64,000 nt of DNA. It comes from an uncultured Prevotella sp. (GTDB taxonomy: Bacteria > Bacteroidota > Bacteroidia > Bacteroidales > Bacteroidaceae). Positions 58,699-64,000 of this stretch are shown one piece after another. Location of the stretch: NCBI GenBank assembly GCA_900318395.1, contig ONKL01000005.1, forward strand, positions 1 to 64,000, written 5' to 3'. A program made the position numbers and the translations under genes. How positions within the stretch are numbered: the stretch's first letter is position 1; each line of letters starts with the position of its first letter. The notes below the pieces were generated by a model that saw only the letters and a list, made by a program, of their open reading frames with translations, was not told where the DNA came from and did not search any database.

Positions 58699-59697
58699 TT
58701 ATCTAAACGAATCTGTCAGCAGCTTGATTTCAATCTGCGGGGCGATGCGCTCGTAGAGGATATTGTAGACAGCATCGAGGATCGGCATATTCACATGACA
58801 GTGGCGATTGATCTCCTTCATACACTTCGTGCCGAAGTAGCCCTCCGCAATCATCTCCATCTCAATCTGTGCCGACTTGACACTGTAGCCCTTGCCAATC
58901 ATCGTACCAAACGTGCGGTTGCGCGAGAAGTTAGAGTAGCCAGTCACCAACAAGTCACCCAGATACACACTGTCATAGATGCTGCGGTCATCAAGAGGAT
59001 AGACTGCCGTGAGGAAACGGTTCATCTCTTGCACGGCATTGGCCATGAGCACAGCCTGGAAGTTGTCACCGTACTTCAGTCCACTACAGATACCAGCTGC
59101 GATGGCATAGACATTCTTCAGGACAGAGGAATACTCGATGCCCACCACGTCACTCGAGGTCTTGGTCTTGATAAACTCACTGGAGAGCACGTCGCAGAAG
59201 GCCTGGGCCTTGTCGTGGTCAGAACAGCCCACAGTGAGGTAGGACAGACGCTCAAGAGCCACTTCCTCAGCATGCGAGGGACCACCGATGCAGGCCAGAT
59301 TCTCGTAGGGCACATCGTATACCTGATGGAAATATTCCGAACAGACGAGGTTCTCGTCGGGCACGATACCCTTGATAGCTGTCAGGATAAACTTATCACG
59401 GATGCGCGTCTTGAGTTTCTTCAGATGACTCTTCAGATAGGGTGAAGGTGTGACAAAGACAAGCGTGTCATACTGCTGACAGATGCGATTGATGTCATTG
59501 TCGAAGTGTATCTCGTCTATATTGAAGTGTACACTGGTCAGATAGGCGGGGTTATGCCCCATGCGACGGAAGTCTTCGATACGGTCATCGCGGCGCATAT
59601 ACCACCCGATGTGGTGGGTGTGACTCACCACAATCTTGGCTATCGCCGTTGCCCACGACCCGCCACCAATAATCGCTATCTTACCACAGTCGTACAT
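58699..59697 (-). CDS. gpsA: glycerol-3-phosphate dehydrogenase (NAD(P)+)
   Basis: A 332-residue enzyme from ATG 59697; a start ten codons earlier lies in the repeat and is unlikely. The nucleotide-binding loop is 'IIGGGSWATAIAKIV'; 'KGIVPDENLVCSEYFHQV' and 'SSVLKNVYAIAAGICSGL' carry the catalytic Lys region. It makes glycerol 3-phosphate for phospholipids. It lies downstream of lysS on the same strand with an inverted repeat between. Confidence 0.95.
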   Translation of the reverse strand: MYDCGKIAIIGGGSWATAIAKIVVSHTHHIGWYMRRDDRIEDFRRMGHNPAYLTSVHFNIDEIHFDNDINRICQQYDTLVFVTPSPYLKSHLKKLKTRIRDKFILTAIKGIVPDENLVCSEYFHQVYDVPYENLACIGGPSHAEEVALERLSYLTVGCSDHDKAQAFCDVLSSEFIKTKTSSDVVGIEYSSVLKNVYAIAAGICSGLKYGDNFQAVLMANAVQEMNRFLTAVYPLDDRSIYDSVYLGDLLVTGYSNFSRNRTFGTMIGKGYSVKSAQIEMEMIAEGYFGTKCMKEINRHCHVNMPILDAVYNILYERIAPQIEIKLLTDSFR

Positions 59698-59708
59698 TTC
59701 TTTTTCAT

Positions 59709-59788
59709 TTTTTGATAATAAGAACAAAAGAACAAAAAGATCTTGGCGCAGCCTTATTATGTTCTTATGTTCTTATTATCTAAAAAAA
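59709..59788. repeat. inverted AT-rich element with GCGCAG centre
   Basis: Left arm TTTTTTGATAATAAGAACAA and a right arm that is close to its reverse complement (through TTATTATCTAAAAAAA), separated by TCTTGGCGCAGCC. It fills the gap between lysS and gpsA. Confidence 0.85.
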
Positions 59789-61549
59789 CTATTTGTTACT
59801 TTTGTCTATCCAGGCAGCGACGGCGTCGACTGAGGGCTTCTGGAGGTCGAGCTTGTATTTTTTGACAATGTCGCCGATCTTCTGCTGCAGACCCTGCGGC
59901 TTCTCGTCCTTGATGTTTGCGACGAGGTTGAATCCAGTCTTGCGAAGCACGGGAACCCACTCCTCGGCTACGCCAATCTCGGCCCACTCAGCTACTGACG
60001 ACTGTGGAATCTTCTTCTCAGGCTTCATCTGGGGGAAGAACAGTACTTCCTGGATGAAGGTCTTGCCCGTCATGAGCATTACCAGACGATCGATACCGAT
60101 GCCGATACCACTGGTGGGAGGCATACCGTACTGCAAAGCACGGAGGAAGTCCTGATCAATAATCATCGCCTCGTCATCACCTTTGTCGGCAAGTTTCATC
60201 TGCTCTACGAAACGCTCCTCCTGGTCAATGGGGTCATTGAGCTCGGAATAGGCATTAGCCAACTCCTTGCCATTCACCATCAGTTCGAAGCGCTCGGTCA
60301 GTCCGGGCTTACTGCGGTGCATCTTGGTAAGAGGCGACATCTCCACGGGATAGTCGGTGATGAAGGTCGGCTGGATGAACGTGCCCTCACAGAACTCACC
60401 GAAGAGCTCGTCAATCAGCTTACCCTTACCCATGGTCTCATCGACATCCATACCCTTTGAGAGACAGAAGGCACGAATCTCCTCCTCGGTCTTGCCGTTG
60501 CAGTCGAAACCGGTCTTCTCCTGAATAGCCTCGAGGATAGGCAGACGGCGGTAAGGGGCCTTGAAGCTCACGATGTTACCGTCGATCTCGCGCTCGGGCT
60601 TGCCGTTCACAGCGATACAGATGGTCTCCAAGAGCTTCTCGGTGAACGCCATCATCCAGTTGTAGTCCTTATACTGCACATAGAGCTCCATACAGGTGAA
60701 CTCAGGGTTGTGGTTGCGGTCCATACCCTCGTTGCGGAAGTTCTTGCCAATCTCGTAGACACCCTCGAAACCGCCCACGATGAGGCGCTTCAGATACAGT
60801 TCGGTGGCGATACGCATATACATATCCTGATCGAGGGCATTGAAATGGGTGATAAACGGACGGGCAGAGGCGCCTCCGGCAATCATCTGCAGGGTAGGGG
60901 TCTCAACCTCGGTGTAGCCTGCCTCGTCGAGCACCTTTCTTAAGGTGCGGATCACAGTAGCACGTTGCAGGAAGGTGTCCTTCACACCCTCATTCACCAC
61001 CAGGTCGACATAGCGCTGGCGGTAGCGCAACTCGGGATCATCAAACTTATCGTAGGCCACACCGTCCTTGTATTTCACAATGGGCAGGGGCTTCAGACTC
61101 TTCGAGAGCAACTTCAACTCGGATGCGTGTACTGAAATCTCACCTGTCTGGGTACGGAACACCTTACCCTTTACACCGATGAAATCACCGATATCGAGCA
61201 GTCGTTTAAATACATTATTATATAGGTCCTTGTTTTCGCCCGGACAAATATCATCGCGGGTGATATATACCTGGATACGGCCTTTGGAGTCCTGAAGCTC
61301 GGCAAAAGAGGCCTTGCCCATCACGCGACGGCTCATCATGCGCCCCGCAATGACAACCTCGTGCTTCTCCTCTCCCTCCACATTTCCTTCCACCTTCCAC
61401 CTTCCACCTTCCACATTTTCTTTAATCTCAGTGCTGAAAGCGTTTGTGGGGAACTCGGCTGCGGGGTAGGGATCGATACCCATATTCCGCAATTCCTGCA
61501 GACTCTGACGCCTGCCGATTTCTTGTTCACTTAATTCTAAAATGTTCAT
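59789..61549 (-). CDS. lysS: lysyl-tRNA synthetase, class II
   Basis: A 586-residue enzyme from ATG 61549; the frame is open further upstream but that part runs into the divergent promoter. An N-terminal OB anticodon-binding domain ('AGRMMSRRVMGKASFAELQD') is followed by the class II core with motif 2 'FRNEGMDRNHNPEFTCMEL' and motif 3 'GIGIGIDRLVML'. Between 'TEIKENVEGGR' and the OB domain, a short Val-Glu-Gly/Trp-Lys stretch is encoded by heptad repeat units (61372-61414). The enzyme otherwise looks complete. It charges tRNA-Lys. Confidence 0.96.
   Translation of the reverse strand: MNILELSEQEIGRRQSLQELRNMGIDPYPAAEFPTNAFSTEIKENVEGGRWKVEGNVEGEEKHEVVIAGRMMSRRVMGKASFAELQDSKGRIQVYITRDDICPGENKDLYNNVFKRLLDIGDFIGVKGKVFRTQTGEISVHASELKLLSKSLKPLPIVKYKDGVAYDKFDDPELRYRQRYVDLVVNEGVKDTFLQRATVIRTLRKVLDEAGYTEVETPTLQMIAGGASARPFITHFNALDQDMYMRIATELYLKRLIVGGFEGVYEIGKNFRNEGMDRNHNPEFTCMELYVQYKDYNWMMAFTEKLLETICIAVNGKPEREIDGNIVSFKAPYRRLPILEAIQEKTGFDCNGKTEEEIRAFCLSKGMDVDETMGKGKLIDELFGEFCEGTFIQPTFITDYPVEMSPLTKMHRSKPGLTERFELMVNGKELANAYSELNDPIDQEERFVEQMKLADKGDDEAMIIDQDFLRALQYGMPPTSGIGIGIDRLVMLMTGKTFIQEVLFFPQMKPEKKIPQSSVAEWAEIGVAEEWVPVLRKTGFNLVANIKDEKPQGLQQKIGDIVKKYKLDLQKPSVDAVAAWIDKSNK
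61372..61414 (-). repeat. heptad repeat inside lysS
   Basis: On the coding strand, three or more GGAAGGT units plus GGAAATG and GGAGGGA variants are read in frame as Val-Glu-Gly-type residues in the N-terminal linker of LysRS. Confidence 0.85.
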
Positions 61550-61648
61550 CTTAATATTCGAATATGATGCATAAGTGGGTGCAAAGTTACGGAATTTTCC
61601 CGAAAAATGCAAGGATAGGGTAAATATTTGCAAAAAAAAGACGAAAGA

Positions 61649-61680
61649 TTTGTTGGAAATAGAAAAAATGTTTATATTTG
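61649..61680 (+). promoter_or_regulatory. promoter of the ROK kinase gene
   Basis: TTTG at 61649-61652 and TATATTTG at 61673-61680 are 20 bases apart, 36 bases before ATG 61716. Confidence 0.65.
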
Positions 61681-61715
61681 CGACAACTTTACCAACAATT
61701 GGATATAGATATAAC

Positions 61716-62696
61716 ATGGAAGAAGTACAGATTAAGTCTCGAGTGGTCGGTCTCGACATCAGTAACGAGAGTACCACCTATGCCATTGTTGATGTGCGAG
61801 GTAACATTATTGCCGAGAGTTCGTTCCCGACAGAGGATTACCCCGAGATCAATGCTTTTGTGACCCATTTGAGTGAGAAAATCGTAGAACTCGTGGAGGG
61901 AAATGGTGGTTATGAGTCCATCCGCTCCATCGGTGTGAGTGCACCCAGTGCCAGCTCAGTTTCTGGCTGTATCGAGAATGCGGCCAACCTCCCTTGGAAG
62001 GGTGTCATCCCTCTGGCAGTGATGCTGCGCGAGCAGATCGGACTGGCGGTGGGATTGTCCAACGATGCCCATATCTCTGCCTTAGGTGAGCAAGCCTTCG
62101 GCATGGCTCATGGCATGAAGAATTTCATCATTCTCAGTCTAGGCGTGGGTATTGGCAGCTGCTTCTTCGCCGAGGGCATTGAGCATCGGGGTAACCTAGG
62201 CTATGCAGGCGAATTCGGACATACCACGATCGTACCCGATGGGCGACTGTGTGGTTGCGGCCATCGTGGCTGTCTCGAGGCTTATGTCGGTGCGAAGGGT
62301 ATCGTTATAACGGCTAAGGAGGTGATGCAGGAGTCTGACAAGCCATCACTGATGCGCGACTTGGAGAAACTCTCTCCGCGTACCATCGCAGAGTGTTGCG
62401 ACAAGGGTGACGAACTGGCCATCGAGGTGTTCCGTCGTACAGGTCACATGATGGGTATGGCCATGGCCAACTATGCCTCGATAGTCGATCCTGAGGCCTT
62501 CATCCTCACTGGTGGTATCTCGAGAGCTGGTAAGTGGCTGCTTGATCCTGCATACGAAGCTTTTGAGGATCATGTGTTCGGCAATCTTCGTGGTAAGGTG
62601 AAGATCCTGGTCTCGAAGCTCGACAATCGTGAGCGTGATGTCCTCGGCGCCAGCGCCCTAGCCTGGTCCGTCCCCGAGTACTCCCTCTTCAAATAG
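61716..62696 (+). CDS. ROK-family sugar kinase (glucokinase-like)
   Basis: A 326-residue ROK protein without a DNA-binding domain. The phosphate-binding loop 'VVGLDISNESTTYAIV' opens it; 'SLGVGIGSCFFAEG' follows. 'AGEFGHTTIVPDGRLCGCGHRGCLEAYVG' contains the Glu/His and the zinc-binding CxCGxxGCLE motif, which I give here only by its parts: AGEFGH, then CGCGHRGCLEAY. It probably phosphorylates glucose or N-acetyl sugars. I use ATG 61716 because earlier in-frame codons run through the promoter. Confidence 0.9.
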   Translation: MEEVQIKSRVVGLDISNESTTYAIVDVRGNIIAESSFPTEDYPEINAFVTHLSEKIVELVEGNGGYESIRSIGVSAPSASSVSGCIENAANLPWKGVIPLAVMLREQIGLAVGLSNDAHISALGEQAFGMAHGMKNFIILSLGVGIGSCFFAEGIEHRGNLGYAGEFGHTTIVPDGRLCGCGHRGCLEAYVGAKGIVITAKEVMQESDKPSLMRDLEKLSPRTIAECCDKGDELAIEVFRRTGHMMGMAMANYASIVDPEAFILTGGISRAGKWLLDPAYEAFEDHVFGNLRGKVKILVSKLDNRERDVLGASALAWSVPEYSLFK

Positions 62697-62697
62697 T

Positions 62698-62822
62698 TTT
62701 TAGATAATAAGAACAAAAGGACATAATTTTTTTAGATAATAAGAACAAAAGAAACATAATTATTGTTCTCCTTCACAGTGCGCAGCTTTTATGTTTCTTA
62801 TGTTCTTTTTATCAAAAAATAT
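62698..62822. repeat. inverted AT-rich element, nested copy
   Basis: Two tandem TTTTTAGATAATAAGAACAA-type left units, a centre with GTGCGCAGC, and a right arm ending TTTTTATCAAAAAATATAGA. Same family as 59709-59788; it fills the gap before the thioesterase gene. Confidence 0.85.
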
Positions 62823-62830
62823 AGAACAAA

Positions 62831-63247
62831 GTGGACGTAGAAGTAATAAATAATATTATCAAGGAAAAGCCGAATTTAAGTACTGCCCTCGGGATGGAGT
62901 TCCTCTCCACACCCGAGGACGATACTTGTATGGCACGTATGAAAGTAGATGAACGTAATCGCCAACCCTTCGGCTATCTGAGTGGGGGAGCCACGTTGGC
63001 ACTGGCAGAGAATGTGGCAGGCGTAGGCTCAAGTGCACTCTGTCCGGGGCGAGCCTGCGTGGGTATCGAGGTCAGCGGCAGTCATGTGAAGGCTGTATCT
63101 GAAGGCGACACCGTCACTGCCTATGCCCGCCTGTTGCACAAAGGGTCTGCCCTTCATGTGTGGAATGTGGACATCAAGGACACCTCGGGCGATCTCATCT
63201 CTAATGTGCGTGTCACGAACTATATCATCAATCTACAACGGAAGTGA
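62831..63247 (+). CDS. hotdog thioesterase, probably DHNA-CoA thioesterase
   Basis: A 138-residue PaaI-type hotdog thioesterase. Motifs: 'QPFGYLSGGATLALAENVAG' (catalytic Glu region) and 'VGIEVSGSHVKAVSEGD'. The start is GTG 62831, since a stop lies nine bases upstream and the next ATG would remove 20 residues. Its stop TGA overlaps the ATG of the isochorismate synthase gene, so it is coupled to menaquinone synthesis. There it would release 1,4-dihydroxy-2-naphthoate from its CoA ester. The substrate is inferred from that link. Confidence 0.85.
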   Translation: MDVEVINNIIKEKPNLSTALGMEFLSTPEDDTCMARMKVDERNRQPFGYLSGGATLALAENVAGVGSSALCPGRACVGIEVSGSHVKAVSEGDTVTAYARLLHKGSALHVWNVDIKDTSGDLISNVRVTNYIINLQRK

Positions 63248-64000
63248 TGGGGGGATTTGCTGTCTACCGTTTACCTTATGCGAAGCAGGCTACCCTTGTT
63301 CGTCAGACTGAGGGAGAACCTTTGGAACTGTCCAGCTGTCAGGCTCTGAACGGTCAACAAGGCTTTGTCATCGCACCCTTCGAGATCACCCCCGCCCAGC
63401 CGATCATACTGATTCGCCCAGATGAAACGGAGAGCCTCGACTTGTCGAGGAGCGAGGAATGTTTTTCGAGGAATGTGGAATGTGGAATGTGGAATGAGAA
63501 TAGTTCTGCAACTGATTCTGCGCATGATAGTAATCTCATTCCACATTCAACATTCCACATTCCACAAAACCCTCCACAAAACCCTCCACATTCCACATTC
63601 CACATTCCACAATACTACTCCATCGACTTCGCCAACTACCATGCCCAGCTGGAGAACGATGCCTTCCGGAAGATTGTCCTCGCTCGTTGTGCGGATGAGA
63701 AGATGCCTGAGGGGGTGGAACCTATGGAACTCTTTTATCGCGCTTGCGCACTCTATCCCCGACTCTTTATCGCACTCGTGGATACACCGAAGAGTGGATG
63801 CTGGCTTACGGCTACACCGGAGATTCTCTTGGAAGGACAGGGCTCTGACTGGCGAACGATTGCCCTGGCTGGTACAATGAAACTGGAGGGTGACCAACTC
63901 AATGGCGAGGGCGAATCCTTGACATGGAGTACCAAGAACATTCAGGAACAGCGCATCGTGGCTACTTATATCACGGAGTGTCTGGAACAGTTTACGAGCG
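63247..64000 (+). CDS. menF: isochorismate synthase, 3' end outside window
   Basis: The first 251 codons of a chorismate-binding enzyme. After an N-terminal beta region, 'FRKIVLARCADEKMPEG' and 'LFIALVDTPKSGCWLTATPEILL' match isochorismate synthase, and the visible end 'STKNIQEQRIVATYITECL' is the conserved helix of the family. It isomerises chorismate to isochorismate at the start of menaquinone synthesis. Codons about 70-122 are made of heptad repeat: an in-frame insertion rich in Asn, Trp, Cys, His, Pro and Phe between two family segments. The frame is intact. Confidence 0.9.
   Translation, partial: MGGFAVYRLPYAKQATLVRQTEGEPLELSSCQALNGQQGFVIAPFEITPAQPIILIRPDETESLDLSRSEECFSRNVECGMWNENSSATDSAHDSNLIPHSTFHIPQNPPQNPPHSTFHIPQYYSIDFANYHAQLENDAFRKIVLARCADEKMPEGVEPMELFYRACALYPRLFIALVDTPKSGCWLTATPEILLEGQGSDWRTIALAGTMKLEGDQLNGEGESLTWSTKNIQEQRIVATYITECLEQFTS
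63454..63611 (+). repeat. inverted heptad repeat inserted in menF
   Basis: A left arm of GGAATGT units (about 63454-63498) and a right arm of the complementary ACATTCC-type units (about 63538-63611, with two AACCCTCCACA copies) are separated by about 40 bases. They are in frame throughout. Confidence 0.85.

Noticed and set aside
61550-61777. Longer N terminus for lysyl-tRNA synthetase
   Set aside because: The extra 76 residues are hydrophobic and unlike LysRS, and they overlap the promoter of the divergent ROK gene.
1-64000. Insertion sequences, integrases, attachment sites or tRNA genes
   Set aside because: No transposase or integrase frame and no tRNA-like fold was seen in any gap, so a mobile origin for the CRISPR block rests only on the flanking dyads.

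Overview
The window comes from a Prevotella-like member of the Bacteroidota. Nearly every promoter I can place has the phylum's TAnnTTTG -7 box with a TTG/TTTG -33 box 19-20 bases upstream. The primary sigma factor lacks region 1.1, and the gene content is typical of the group: GH31/GH2 hydrolases with a propeller sensor, DUF4230 and DUF4738 proteins, AGCS and BASS transporters, and many orphan histidine kinases. No tRNA or rRNA was seen.

Bases 1-17300 form a visibly AT-rich defence region. It opens with a WYL-domain regulator cut by the window edge, then a TPR protein with a RecD-like helicase. A complete type III-A (Csm) operon follows: cas6, cas10, csm2, csm3, csm4, csm5. Then come a CARF/HEPN effector broken into two reading frames and a small Rossmann-like protein that may be a ring nuclease. 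Two CRISPR arrays share one 37-base repeat family (31 repeats plus one decayed, and 22 repeats). Each array has its own copy of the same leader, and cas2 lies between them. There is no cas1. Cas10 has the GGDD cyclase motif but no HD nuclease domain, so defence probably relies on Csm3 RNA cleavage and cyclic-oligoadenylate signalling.

Bases 17300-23700 hold a set of mostly unnamed genes: two small tandem paralogues, a PIF1-like helicase with a TPR tail, an FtsZ that is probably a second copy, and a pair of related unknown proteins on either side of FtsZ. A 30-base dyad is repeated 27/30 just upstream of the promoters of the left (RecD-like) and right (PIF1-like) helicase operons. This suggests that the two ends of the CRISPR locus share a regulator.

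Bases 23700-43700 concern metabolism and sensing: an autoregulated LacI-type regulator, a His-rich metal-exporting P-type ATPase, a propeller sensor that lacks its phospho-acceptor domain next to a GH31 and a GH2 enzyme, and a tightly overlapping four-gene operon (substrate-binding protein, two Cache sensors of which one is kinase-dead, and a TPR lipoprotein). A YicI-like GH31 follows.

Bases 43700-64000 are mostly housekeeping: rpoD, trmO, pgi, gpsA, lysS, a ROK kinase and the start of a menaquinone operon. They also hold two degenerate kinases, envelope genes (EptA-like and PAP2) and transporters. Two dispersed repeat families stand out here. One is a heptad repeat (GGAA[T/G]G[A/T]) that fills gene junctions and has also expanded in frame inside lysS and menF. 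The other is an AT-rich inverted element with a GCGCAG centre. Three genes (trmO, a lipoprotein, the PAP2 phosphatase) start exactly 4 bases after their -7 box, so their mRNAs are probably leaderless.
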